Part shown: positions 35,280 through 43,729 of the stretch, piece after piece
Numbering within the stretch: the stretch's first letter is position 1
Layout of the letters: each line of letters starts with the position of its first letter
Assembly: GCF_032271945.1 (NCBI RefSeq)
Contig: NZ_CP130319.1
Coordinates: 327,001-391,000, forward strand
DNA: 64,000 nt
Reading direction: 5' to 3'
From: Paenibacillus sp. MBLB1832
Lineage (GTDB): Bacteria; Bacillota; Bacilli; Paenibacillales; NBRC-103111
The notes under the pieces: model-generated
Told to the model about the DNA's origin: nothing
The model's input: the letters and a program-made list of their open reading frames with translations, nothing else
The model's database searches: none
Position numbers and translations under genes: made by a program

Positions 35280-35377
35280 AATTAATTGTGTGCAATTAAT
35301 TTGTTGACAATATAAATTACGATGTGATAGCATGTGTATATCGAGTTGTTGTAAATTAAATTGTATGCAAATTAAAT
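35280..35377 (+). promoter_or_regulatory. trxB-tpx promoter with two A/T-rich dyads
   Basis: TTGACA (35304) and TAGCAT (35328) form a candidate promoter with 18-bp spacing. Immediately upstream is a perfect dyad AATTAATTG, TGTG, CAATTAATT (35280-35301). Downstream is an imperfect copy AATTAAATTG, TATG, CAAATTAAAT (35354-35377). The AATTG/CAATT half-sites resemble MarR/OhrR-type peroxide-repressor operators, which fits the redox genes controlled. Confidence 0.5.
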
Positions 35378-35416
35378 AAACGAATCGTCACAATGAAAGT
35401 CAAAGGAGGCGTTCCT

Positions 35417-36370
35417 ATGCACCACAAAGCCATTATTATCGGGACAGGACCAGCGGGTTTAACTGCGGCAATTTACTTAGCGAGAGCGAATATGTCACCA
35501 CTCGTCATCGAAGGGATTCAGCCAGGAGGACAGCTGACCACGACGACGGAAGTAGATAATTTCCCAGGCTTTCCGGACGGAATTACAGGACCTGAACTCA
35601 TGGATAACATGCGGAAACAGGCGTTGCGCTTCGGCGCTGCCATTCAATCAGGACGCGTGAAAGAGGTTGATTTTGTTCATCGTCCATTTACCCTGTTTCT
35701 GGAGGATGGTGGGCAATTGACCGCGGACGCTGTCATCATTTCGACAGGTGCGACAGCTAAGAAGCTAGGCATCACGGGCGAGTCCGACAATATCGGCAAA
35801 GGAGTAAGTACGTGTGCGACATGCGACGGATTTTTCTTCCGTAACAAAAAAATCATCGTCATCGGCGGTGGCGACACTGCGATGGAGGAGGCCAACTTCC
35901 TGACGCGATTCGCCTCGGAAGTACGTGTTGTGCACCGAAGAGAAGAACTCAAGGCTTCGAAAATCATGCAAGCTCATGCCCGCGGCAACACCAAAGTGAC
36001 GTGGAGCCTCGATCGGACGCCGCTGGAAGTCATGGCTGGACCGCTGGGCGTGACAGGACTGAAAGTCCGCAACAACACGACAGGTCAGGAAGAAGTGCTG
36101 GAGGCTGACGGAATTTTCTTGGCGATTGGGCATACCCCGAACACAGGCTTCTTAGGAGGCCAATTGCCGACAGATGAACTTGGCTATCTGCAAGTAATCC
36201 CAGGCACAGCACAGACGGCGATTCCAGGCGTGTTCGCATGCGGTGATGTGCAAGATCGCATTTATCGCCAAGCGATCACATCTGCAGGAAGCGGATGTAT
36301 GGCTGCGTTGGATGCGGAGCGGTATTTGACTGAGCATGCTTCGGTGGAGCAGGAATTGCAAGTGCGTTAA
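35417..36370 (+). CDS. trxB: Thioredoxin reductase family flavoprotein
   Basis: A 317-residue enzyme with the FAD-binding GxGxxG (IIGTGPAGLTAA), the redox-active CATC (STCATCDGFFF), the NADPH-binding motif GGGDTAMEEA followed by HRRE, and the C-terminal GVFACGDVQD. It transfers electrons from NADPH to thioredoxin. AAAGGAGG eight bases before ATG 35417 sets the start. It is 60 bases upstream of the thiol peroxidase gene with no terminator between, so both form an operon able to reduce peroxides through thioredoxin. It is probably an extra, stress-responsive copy, since the housekeeping trxB usually sits elsewhere. Confidence 0.94.
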   Translation: MHHKAIIIGTGPAGLTAAIYLARANMSPLVIEGIQPGGQLTTTTEVDNFPGFPDGITGPELMDNMRKQALRFGAAIQSGRVKEVDFVHRPFTLFLEDGGQLTADAVIISTGATAKKLGITGESDNIGKGVSTCATCDGFFFRNKKIIVIGGGDTAMEEANFLTRFASEVRVVHRREELKASKIMQAHARGNTKVTWSLDRTPLEVMAGPLGVTGLKVRNNTTGQEEVLEADGIFLAIGHTPNTGFLGGQLPTDELGYLQVIPGTAQTAIPGVFACGDVQDRIYRQAITSAGSGCMAALDAERYLTEHASVEQELQVR

Positions 36371-36430
36371 CACGAGAAACCAATGATTGCCGAGCAATAG
36401 AGTATCTATAGAAAATAGGAGGAAACGATA

Positions 36431-36967
36431 ATGACACAACACCAATCCAACCTACAAGAACGTACAGGTATCGCAACCTTAGGCGGAAATCCAATAACCT
36501 TGCTGGGTCCAGAAATCAAAGTAGGGGATCATGCACCTGATTTTAAAGTGAACAAAGACTTGGTGACTGAGGTGAGCTTGGCGGACTATGCGGGCAAAGT
36601 GAAACTGATTTCCGTCGTGCCATCCGTTGATACAGGAACCTGCGATGCGCAGACACGCCGCTTCAATGTAGAAGCCGATAAGCTTGGGGACAACGTAGTG
36701 ATTCTAACCATCTCGGTGGATCTGCCATTCGCACAAAGCCGTTTCTGCGGGGCAGCTGGTATTGATAAAGTCGTGACCTTGTCCGACTATAAATATCGTT
36801 CGTTCGGGCAAGCTTACGGCGTTTTGATTAAAGAGATCCAGTTGGACCAACGCGCGATCTTCATCGTGGATGCGAATGACACTGTTCGCTATGTTGAGTA
36901 TCTAACCGAGATGAAGGATCATCCCGATTATGATGCGGCGTTACTTGCTTTGAAGGAGATTGTGTAA
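36431..36967 (+). CDS. tpx: Thiol peroxidase Tpx
   Basis: The 178-residue protein matches the atypical 2-Cys Tpx family. The peroxidatic Cys lies in SVVPSVDTGTCDAQTRRF and the resolving Cys in FAQSRFCGAAGID, with the substrate loop KDLVTEVSLADY. It reduces hydroperoxides using thioredoxin, recycled by the reductase encoded just upstream. AGGAGG lies seven or so bases before the ATG. A terminator follows. Co-transcription from a promoter with OhrR-like dyads suggests peroxide control. Confidence 0.96.
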   Translation: MTQHQSNLQERTGIATLGGNPITLLGPEIKVGDHAPDFKVNKDLVTEVSLADYAGKVKLISVVPSVDTGTCDAQTRRFNVEADKLGDNVVILTISVDLPFAQSRFCGAAGIDKVVTLSDYKYRSFGQAYGVLIKEIQLDQRAIFIVDANDTVRYVEYLTEMKDHPDYDAALLALKEIV

Positions 36968-37002
36968 GGCGGGAGTAGTGGGTAAAGAGTAGAGAGCAGA
37001 GG

Positions 37003-37032
37003 GCGGCCATCCTGGGGGATGGCTGCTTTTTT
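37003..37032 (+). terminator. Terminator after tpx
   Basis: GCGGCCATCC, TGGG, GGATGGCTGC and a T6 tail. Confidence 0.9.
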
Positions 37033-37180
37033 GCGTTGTGATGATGAGTCTAGTGAAACAGCTCTTTGTCGCATTCACTGTACAAGTAGTGGTCAGATGA
37101 GTAAGAAATTAGCTAGTTTAGTAGAGAGTTTTTGTCGTGCTGGATAGGTTGGGTTTGGTTGATTGTGCAAATTAGATTGG

Positions 37181-37364
37181 AATGATGCAAATATGCATCA
37201 TTATTGAGGGATGAGGTGTTGAGAGGTAAATTGATGCGAAAATGCAGGATTTTGGTGCGTAATCGGGCTGTGGAGCGGAAAAAGCAGAAAAATCCTGCAG
37301 ATTTGCAGGATTTTAGTGCGAGATGAATGCTGGGCGCGGAAATGATGCATATTCGCATCAATTC
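37181..37364. repeat. Cluster of inverted and direct repeats in a 480-base intergenic stretch
   Basis: Between tpx and the helicase gene three dyads occur: AATGATGCA, AATA, TGCATCATT (37181-37202); AAAATCCTGCA, GATT, TGCAGGATTTT (37289-37314, perfect 11-bp arms); and ATGATGC, ATATTC, GCATCAA (37342-37361). The words GCAGGATTTT-G/A-GTGCG and TTGATGCG recur in the same stretch. The 37289 hairpin could terminate transcription in both directions. No gene is visible from 37033 to 37449. Confidence 0.6.
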
Positions 37365-37449
37365 GCGTGTGGACGGCCCGCGGGGGCCATGCGGCCATTC
37401 TGCGCCGCACAAGCGTGTTGCCGCGCGACTAGCGACGCGGCGCAAAACG

Positions 37450-39825
37450 CTACCGCCGCAGCGGGATCTCGCGGCTGCCTTTGACCATGCCCGCTCCGCA
37501 GAGCGGGCACGGCTTCGCCGCGCGTCGTGCCTCCTGCGGCGAAGAGATCCGCGACCAGGCTTTGCAGCCGGTCGCGCCGCACACCCACGCCGCGACCCGC
37601 TCGGTCGCGGCTCGGCCCGCACCAGCCACGGCTCCGCCTGTGGCTGCCCGCCCTCCGGCCGCTCGCGAAGCAGCGGCCGAACCACCCACAGCCGCCGGCT
37701 TGCTGCGGCTGACAACCCCTGCGTCCGCGTCTGGGAACGCGGACAGCAGAAAGCGGGAAGGCTCCGCCTTCTTCCCGCGATAATACGCCGGCGAGGAGAT
37801 GAGCAGCTCGCCTTTCGCCCTTGTCACGGCGACGTAAGCGAGTCGCCGCTCCTCCTCCAGCGCGGCGCTAGCCTTATCCCGCGCCTCCACACCCGCCATT
37901 TTGACATCGTCCAAATGGCCCGCATCCAGTGCCGAGCTATGCGGCATATTGCCCTCGATCGCACAGAGGAGGTATACAACTGGAAACTCCAATCCTTTCG
38001 ACTTATGAATCGTCATGAGTGAAATTTTATCCGCGAATTGATCTTTTGGCAGCCGACCCATTTCCGTGCGTTTTTCCGCCACTTCATGGATAAAATAAAG
38101 AAACTGCTCCACTGTATCGAACCGCTTGGCCGAAGACTCCAGCTCGTCCAGCGTTTCCTTCAACATTTCGCGATGATGCGTAAGCTTACTGCGCTTATTC
38201 GTTTCCAGGAACGCATCATAGAAATCTTTTCGAATCGCCTGAATCGCCGCCAGCGGCGTCATCTCCACAAGCGATTTAATTAGACGGATGCGAGCTTTCA
38301 GCTTATCTTTCTGAAAATCCTTCAACTGCGGAAGCCCAAGTAGATGGATCAGCGGCCACTTTTTCGCCTGAATCGCTTCGCCATCTTGAATAATACGCAT
38401 GCCTTGATCTCGTCCAATATATAATGAGGGGAGGACACCTTCGATCGCTTCGAAATTTCTCCGCTCATGGGCAATGCGCAAATGGTCGATAATCGGTTTC
38501 ACCATCCACTGCTCATAGAAGGAATCGTTGGTCCCGTAATCGACGAAAGGGAGGTTATGCAGGATGAGCGCTTCAATAATAGCGCGGCTATTGCTCGCCG
38601 TTCGGTACAAAATCGCAAAATCCCCATACCGCTTACCGCCCTCAGCGACTTTCAGCCGAAGATCTTGGATGAGCCAGTCGGCCTCGTCATCACTGTTCGC
38701 AGGTTTAACATAGTGCGGCTTTAACGTGCTTTCCTTGGTTGCCAGAAGCGTCTTCGATTTCCGCTGCACATTGTGCTTAATAATCGCATTCCCCAACCCG
38801 ACAATGCTGGAGGTGGAGCGATAGTTGATATCGAGCGTAACCGTTGTGGCGGCAGGATATTGCTTGTGAAAGTGTAAAATAAATTCATTGCGCGCCCCGT
38901 TGAACGAATAAATCGTCTGGTCATCATCCCCTACAACCATCAAATTTTGGTGGGTTTGGGCAATCATTTTAATAACCTCATACTGAATCGTATTCGTATC
39001 TTGAAACTCATCGACACTGATATATGTGAATTTCCGCTGCAGGGAGCGCAGGATATCGGGATTCTGCCCAAGAAGTTCATACGCTTTAATCAAAATATCG
39101 TCAAAATCGATCCTCATCTGTTCCATTTTCCACTGTTCATATTGCAAGAAAATCCGCTTTACTTCCTGCTCTTCCTCTGTGCCCTCGGGGAGATCTTCGA
39201 TTGCTATTAGCTGCATTTTGTACGAAGAAAGTAAGGAAATGAGCACTTCAGGTTGGTACGTGTCCTGCAAGCCCATGCTTAGCATGATCTTTTTGAACAC
39301 GATTTGCTGATAGCGCCCGTCACTCAGAATTTCCTGTTGCAGCCCATTCATCCGCAATAGTCGCAGGCAAAAGGCATGAAACGTCCGCACCTGCATCATC
39401 GACGCTGATCTCGCATCCAGGCCAGGCATCGTCGTGAGACGTTCCCGCATTTCTTCGGCTGCTTTTTTGGAAAACGTAATGAGCAGCAAGCTGCTCGGCT
39501 GAACGCGATGGACACGAACGAGGTAGGCGACGCGGCAGACGAGCACGGTCGTTTTGCCTGAGCCTGCGCCAGCCAGTGTGAGGAGAGGGCCATTCACATG
39601 GCGCACCGCCTTGATTTGTGCTTCATTCAGGAGAATGCCGTGCTGTTCCAGCTCGCGGAAAAAATAAGCATCCGCATCGGTATCCGGCACGAGCTCGGTG
39701 CTATTTGTTATAAGCGCCAGCCGCGCGTGCGGAATGGGACGCTCCGTAGTTGGTTTAAAGCCTAAAGGCGTTGTATACATAGGAAGGGGATTCATTTTGA
39801 CCACCTGTTTCATGACAATGTTCAT
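37450..39825 (-). CDS. UvrD/PcrA-type superfamily 1 helicase with C-terminal zinc-ribbon tail
   Basis: A 791-residue 3'-5' helicase. Motif I (LAGAGSGKTTVL), II (DEFQDTN), III (GDDDQTIYSFNGA), IV (LDINYRST), V (MTIHKSKGLEFPVV) and VI (RRLAYVAVTRAKGELL) are all present. After about residue 700 comes an Ala/Gly/Arg-rich linker of very high GC, then a possible zinc ribbon (VCGATGCKAW ... CPLCGAGM). It is longer at both ends than minimal UvrD cores, and shorter than PcrA with its own tail. AGAGG supports ATG 39825, but AGGTGG also supports ATG 39795. A DNA-repair or replication-restart role is inferred from the family. Confidence 0.9.
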   Translation of the reverse strand: MNIVMKQVVKMNPLPMYTTPLGFKPTTERPIPHARLALITNSTELVPDTDADAYFFRELEQHGILLNEAQIKAVRHVNGPLLTLAGAGSGKTTVLVCRVAYLVRVHRVQPSSLLLITFSKKAAEEMRERLTTMPGLDARSASMMQVRTFHAFCLRLLRMNGLQQEILSDGRYQQIVFKKIMLSMGLQDTYQPEVLISLLSSYKMQLIAIEDLPEGTEEEQEVKRIFLQYEQWKMEQMRIDFDDILIKAYELLGQNPDILRSLQRKFTYISVDEFQDTNTIQYEVIKMIAQTHQNLMVVGDDDQTIYSFNGARNEFILHFHKQYPAATTVTLDINYRSTSSIVGLGNAIIKHNVQRKSKTLLATKESTLKPHYVKPANSDDEADWLIQDLRLKVAEGGKRYGDFAILYRTASNSRAIIEALILHNLPFVDYGTNDSFYEQWMVKPIIDHLRIAHERRNFEAIEGVLPSLYIGRDQGMRIIQDGEAIQAKKWPLIHLLGLPQLKDFQKDKLKARIRLIKSLVEMTPLAAIQAIRKDFYDAFLETNKRSKLTHHREMLKETLDELESSAKRFDTVEQFLYFIHEVAEKRTEMGRLPKDQFADKISLMTIHKSKGLEFPVVYLLCAIEGNMPHSSALDAGHLDDVKMAGVEARDKASAALEEERRLAYVAVTRAKGELLISSPAYYRGKKAEPSRFLLSAFPDADAGVVSRSKPAAVGGSAAASRAAGGRAATGGAVAGAGRAATERVAAWVCGATGCKAWSRISSPQEARRAAKPCPLCGAGMVKGSREIPLRR

Positions 39826-39894
39826 ACCAGCCTCTGAAGGACTGAATCATCTATTTTAGCATAAATACAGCGGGATGAAAGGATAAATAGGTAT

Positions 39895-40749
39895 ATGGGT
39901 AAATCTTACGTAAAATTGCTGTGGAAGCAGTTCACGGAGCATGATGCGACAGGGCTTGCCGCCCAATGCGCTTACTATTTTCTACTTTCTCTCTTTCCGT
40001 TGCTGCTGTTTGTGATGAGCTTATTGGGGTACTTGCCGTTCGACTCGGACGATGTTATTGGTTTAATTCGCGAGTACGTTCCAGGCGCAGTGGCAGGGTG
40101 GCTCGAGGATACCTTAAGTAATTTGCTCAATGTCAAAAGAGGAGCGACCCTGTCCTTCGGTTTAATTTTAGCCTTAGTATCCGCCAGCGCCGCGATGAAT
40201 GCGATTGTGCGGGCGGTCAATAAAGCGTATGGGCTTCCCGCGCGCAAGAGTTTTATTCACTCGCGGTTCCTGGCAATACTACTCACCTTGGGTATGATGG
40301 TCGTGATCGTCTCGGCGCTGCTGCTCAGCGTCTTCGGTCACTGGATTGGGGATTGGTTGGCTGAGCATGTACATGTCGCGGCTTCTCATGTGGAGTTGTG
40401 GAATCATCTTCGCTGGATCATTAACTTTGTCATCGTCTTCGTCGTTTTCATTGGGATTTACTACATCGCCCCCAATACCTGCTTAACGTGCAAAAGCGTA
40501 CTCCCCGGCGCCCTGTTCGCGGCAATCGGCTGGCAAGGAACGTCGTGGGCGTTCTCCTTCTATGTCAACAGCTTCACCAACTACAGCGCCACGTATGGCA
40601 GCATTGGCGGGATCATCGTGCTGATGACCTGGTTTTACATTTCTGCGCTGATTATCATCGTCGGTGGTGAGATTAACGCCCTGCGGCATGTGCGAACCAT
40701 TGCCATCGCCAAAGTAGGCGACGACGCGGCAGGGAAGAAGCTCGTCTGA
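39895..40749 (+). CDS. YihY/BrkB family membrane protein
   Basis: The 284-residue protein has six TM helices and the family pattern (AAQCAYYFLLSLFPLLLFVM, then ASAAMNAIVRAVNKAYG, and YATYGSIGGIIVLMTWFYIS, then GGEIN). It was once annotated as RNase BN, which is incorrect for this family. The present label is an integral membrane protein of unknown function, possibly a transporter. AAAGGAT precedes the ATG. It is divergent from the helicase gene with 69 bases between. Confidence 0.9.
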   Translation: MGKSYVKLLWKQFTEHDATGLAAQCAYYFLLSLFPLLLFVMSLLGYLPFDSDDVIGLIREYVPGAVAGWLEDTLSNLLNVKRGATLSFGLILALVSASAAMNAIVRAVNKAYGLPARKSFIHSRFLAILLTLGMMVVIVSALLLSVFGHWIGDWLAEHVHVAASHVELWNHLRWIINFVIVFVVFIGIYYIAPNTCLTCKSVLPGALFAAIGWQGTSWAFSFYVNSFTNYSATYGSIGGIIVLMTWFYISALIIIVGGEINALRHVRTIAIAKVGDDAAGKKLV

Positions 40750-40795
40750 GTGACGACGCTCTTTGGCGCACGCCAGAGCTATTCGCGCTTCAGTG

Positions 40796-40862
40796 AAAAA
40801 CCCCAACGCGATCTGCGTTGGGGTTTTGTAGGTTTAGCGGGGGAGCCCCTCGGGAGGGGCTC
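40796..40862 (+). terminator. Terminator after yihY and a second hairpin
   Basis: AAAAACCCCAACGC and GCGTTGGGGTTTT form the terminator. A second GC-rich hairpin (GAGCCCCT, CGGG, AGGGGCTC) follows at 40843-40862 just before the palindrome element. Confidence 0.88.
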
Positions 40863-40864
40863 GA

Positions 40865-41053
40865 TAGCGGTGGTCAACCACTGCTAAATCGAGAATTCAG
40901 CTAGTTTGCAGGAAAATAGAAGTGGTCAACCACCGCTAAATTTGCGTTTGAGCACCAAATGTAGGCGAATAGTGCGATTTAAGAGTGGTTAACCACCTCT
41001 AAATCGAGAATTCAGCCAGTTTGCAGGAGAATAGAGGTGGTCAACCACTGTTA
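40865..41053. repeat. Dispersed phased-palindrome element, copy B
   Basis: Palindromes of 22 bp start at 40865, 40917, 40980 and 41032 (offsets 0, 52, 115, 167), with cores of the GGTGGTCAACCACTG type. The two 115-bp units share AAATCGAGAATTCAGC.AGTT as first spacer. The rest of the 340-base space between convergent yihY and uvsE holds only the terminator. Confidence 0.9.
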
Positions 41054-41089
41054 ATTAGCGTTTGAGCACCGAATTGCGGACCCACCCCC

Positions 41090-42037
41090 TCACCAGCTCA
41101 AAACGCCGCCCTCAATCCGCTTCACACCTCGGATTTTGCCAAGCTGCTCGGCTAGCTGGAACAGCGCGAGATCCTTCACCTTCGCCTCAATCATCACATC
41201 GATGCGAGGGAGGTCGATCTCTTTACAGCTTTTGAGAAAAGCGGTGAGCATCTCTGGCTCGATGTAGTCGGCGTGCGAGCGAACCTCCTTTTCACTTTTG
41301 GGCGAGGAAACGTGAATTTTCATTGGCAGCTCGCCCCACGTTTGCGCGATTTGGGGAAGCAGCTCGATCGGCGTCGCCGCTGAGGGATTGCACCAGTCAT
41401 GGTGCAAATCCAGCATGCATGGGCGCTGCAGCTTCTGGCTGACAGCTAATGTTTCCTCGAGCGTATAGGTTTTGTCATCGTTCTCGAAGGTCAATCGCCG
41501 CATCGCATGCGCGGGCACCTTCGGTGCGTTGTCGAAGAGCTTCTGCGTCGCGGCTTCTTTATCCCCGTACACGCCGCCGACGTGAATGTTAATAATGGCG
41601 GACTCGTCAAGTCCCATGCCATCCAGAATAGCAGCATGGTAGTTCAGGTCTTCAATCGCGGCATCGACAACCTTATCGCTGCCGTTCAGGAGCGTGAACT
41701 GGTTGGGGTGCATGCTGAGCCGCATGTCCTGTTCCTTTGCGAAGTCGCCGAGCCTCCGCAGCTCGCTGGCAAACTCCGCGGCAACATCGATGCCCACATC
41801 AGGATGTGTCGCAAGCGGGATCAGCGCGGACGACAGCCGAAACAGCCGAATACCGTGGGCGGCATTGTAGTAGAGGATGCGCTGCGTCGCCTGCAAGTTT
41901 TTGCGGCCAATCTCCAGGGCACGCTGCAGCGCCTCTTCGCGCGGACGCTCCGAGAAGAGCTTATAAGTAAACGTCGAGCTCGGCGTGTTATTGAAAATCG
42001 CCATTGCCGTAGATACGTAGCCAAGCCGTATGATCAA
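41090..42037 (-). CDS. uvsE: UV damage endonuclease UvsE
   Basis: The 315-residue protein is a TIM-barrel UV endonuclease. It opens with RLGYVSTAMAI and has RLSMHPNQFTLLN, INIHVGGVYGDKEAA, RLTFENDDKTYTL, LDLHHDWCNP and KIHVSSPK, which supply the three-metal active site of His, Glu and Asp. It nicks DNA 5' of UV photoproducts, an alternative to UvrABC, and in Bacillus protects spores. The start is TTG at 42037 with GGAGG seven bases upstream. It is a single gene. Confidence 0.95.
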   Translation of the reverse strand: MIIRLGYVSTAMAIFNNTPSSTFTYKLFSERPREEALQRALEIGRKNLQATQRILYYNAAHGIRLFRLSSALIPLATHPDVGIDVAAEFASELRRLGDFAKEQDMRLSMHPNQFTLLNGSDKVVDAAIEDLNYHAAILDGMGLDESAIINIHVGGVYGDKEAATQKLFDNAPKVPAHAMRRLTFENDDKTYTLEETLAVSQKLQRPCMLDLHHDWCNPSAATPIELLPQIAQTWGELPMKIHVSSPKSEKEVRSHADYIEPEMLTAFLKSCKEIDLPRIDVMIEAKVKDLALFQLAEQLGKIRGVKRIEGGVLSW

Positions 42038-42174
42038 GTAAATGCCTCCGATACACGAAAGTGGACTTGTGGGTGTCCATAGTGTACCCTTTTTTTAAAA
42101 ATTTGCCTAATCCTTTTTCAACCTAAGACTGAAAATTGGCTTCTAGATCGTGTGCAGCGTGGCTGCCCCTCACT

Positions 42175-42497
42175 TTAATCGATTTTAATATAAACATATT
42201 CAGCATCGAGTTTCACAGGATACGTCTTCAAATCGACACAAGCAGGAGCACGCTTCGCTTCCCTGTCGTATAATCAAAGCGCCCGTTATGTTTCGGACAT
42301 TCGATTGTCTTTCCCACAACCAGCCCTTCCGATAAATGAAACTTCTGGTGTGTGCAATAACCATCGGTAGCGAAATAGTGGTTGTGGTCCGCACGATAGA
42401 GGGCAAATGTTCGCTCGCCATAATCAAAGCGGAAGACGTCTTCTGGATCGATATCTTCAGCGGCGCATACCTGAATCCATGGCTCATACTGCGTCAT
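42175..42497 (-). pseudogene. MocE-like Rieske ferredoxin with a one-base frameshift near its end
   Basis: The product starts at ATG 42497 (GGAGGTG six bases upstream) and carries a Rieske [2Fe-2S] domain with CTHQKFHLSEG and CPKHNGRFDYTTG as cluster ligands. As read, the frame runs into a stop at 42228. Adding one G to the three-base run at 42261-42263 restores EAKRAPACVDLKTYPVKLDA and EYVYIKID to a stop at 42175, the normal family ending. The cluster-binding part is intact, so the damage is C-terminal only. It overlaps the desaturase gene by 14 bases and is probably that enzyme's electron donor. Sequencing error is possible. Confidence 0.8.
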
Positions 42498-43590
42498 AAT
42501 TCGCACCTCCCTGTCCCACAGTTATTGGAACAGATGCTTGCTTCCGAGCATTCTTTTCGGCAAACTCCCGATAACGCGGCACGACATACGTAGGATCCTT
42601 CTTTTGGCGCCTAAGGGCGGCGACTGTCTCACGAACGGCTGATGGGAGACTCGGAGCCGCGGCAGGGCAGTCGTGCTTAATTTCTGCATGCAGCGCAGGC
42701 AAGTTATAATACGGAACCATAGGAAACATATGGTGTTCCATATGATAATTCATGTTCGAATACAAAAACCGAAGGAACGGATTCGTATAGAATGTGCGGG
42801 CACATATCCGGTGATCGGTCATGTCCTCGTAAAGGCCCATGTGTTGGGTCAAGACAAGCAACGTATTGGCGAAGAAGCCGTAAAATGCCGGCAAACCTAC
42901 ATATAAGAGAGGCAGAACAGTTCCCAGATAAAAGCATAACGCAATCAATCCTCCGTAAATCAGGACAAATAACCGTGCTTCCCAAAACAGCTTGCGGTGC
43001 TGGCTCTCTGGAATCAACTCCAATTCCACGGCGTTCAATATGCCGATCGATTGTCTAAGCAGCGTGTGAACTTGAAGATGGAACCCAGTCACGCGCAAAA
43101 ACACGCGAAGTATGCGACGGAACTTCGGCGGACGCGGCTCCATAATTTCAGGATCGCTCCCTACAATAATCGTATCTGTGTGGTGTCTAGTATGGGTCCA
43201 TCGAAAGTTCGTCGCTTGCTCCAGGATGAGAAAGGAACAAATCTGATAAATCACTTCGTTGACCCAAGCCGTTCGAAACGGCGTTCCGTGGCTGTATTCG
43301 TGCCATCTCGATACGGCTGATATCGAGTAAATCATGCCATATGCGGCAAACGCGGGAATGGCCAACCAGGTGCCCCAAGTTAGAAAAGCCACATACCCCG
43401 AAACGACCAACAATCCGATCCAAAGTAAGATGTCGCGCAAGGCTGGTCCGTCCTTGCGGGCCATAAGTTCCTTCATTCGTTTACGTGGAACAGGACACTG
43501 GTACCATTCGGCAGACACGAGTCCTTTCTCTATCGCTTTGTGACGCTCTGGCCCCCATATGCTGTAGTCCCTTTGCTTCATTTCGCTCAT
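42484..43590 (-). CDS. Fatty-acid-desaturase-family oxygenase (MocD-like)
   Basis: A 368-residue membrane di-iron enzyme with the three histidine boxes HEYSHG, HTRHH and NYHMEHHMFP and about four to six TM helices. It would insert oxygen or a double bond into a lipid-like substrate, drawing electrons from the overlapping Rieske ferredoxin gene, as in MocD/MocE pairs. ATG 43590 is chosen because AAGGAG lies nine bases before it; the TTG at 43596 is too close. An AraC regulator is divergently encoded 140 bases away and is a candidate controller. Substrate unknown. Confidence 0.88.
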   Translation of the reverse strand: MSEMKQRDYSIWGPERHKAIEKGLVSAEWYQCPVPRKRMKELMARKDGPALRDILLWIGLLVVSGYVAFLTWGTWLAIPAFAAYGMIYSISAVSRWHEYSHGTPFRTAWVNEVIYQICSFLILEQATNFRWTHTRHHTDTIIVGSDPEIMEPRPPKFRRILRVFLRVTGFHLQVHTLLRQSIGILNAVELELIPESQHRKLFWEARLFVLIYGGLIALCFYLGTVLPLLYVGLPAFYGFFANTLLVLTQHMGLYEDMTDHRICARTFYTNPFLRFLYSNMNYHMEHHMFPMVPYYNLPALHAEIKHDCPAAAPSLPSAVRETVAALRRQKKDPTYVVPRYREFAEKNARKQASVPITVGQGGANYDAV

Positions 43591-43729
43591 ATGCAATCGC
43601 TCCTTATCGGCTTGCAGCCTGATTTGAACTCGTTATATGCCAAGTGTATACGATTACATCATCATTGACTTCCTAGATTATATAAAATAGGATTGGATAC
43701 ATGAGCGTATTACGTTCGGGAGGCTGACG

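Noticed and set aside
37327..38022. 231-codon plus-strand frame opposite the helicase 3' end
   Set aside because: The Arg/Ala/Pro-rich translation arises from the GC-rich helicase tail read backwards and lacks a ribosome site.
39895..40749. Ribonuclease BN annotation for the YihY protein
   Set aside because: That label belongs to a historical misassignment; no nuclease motif is present in this membrane protein.
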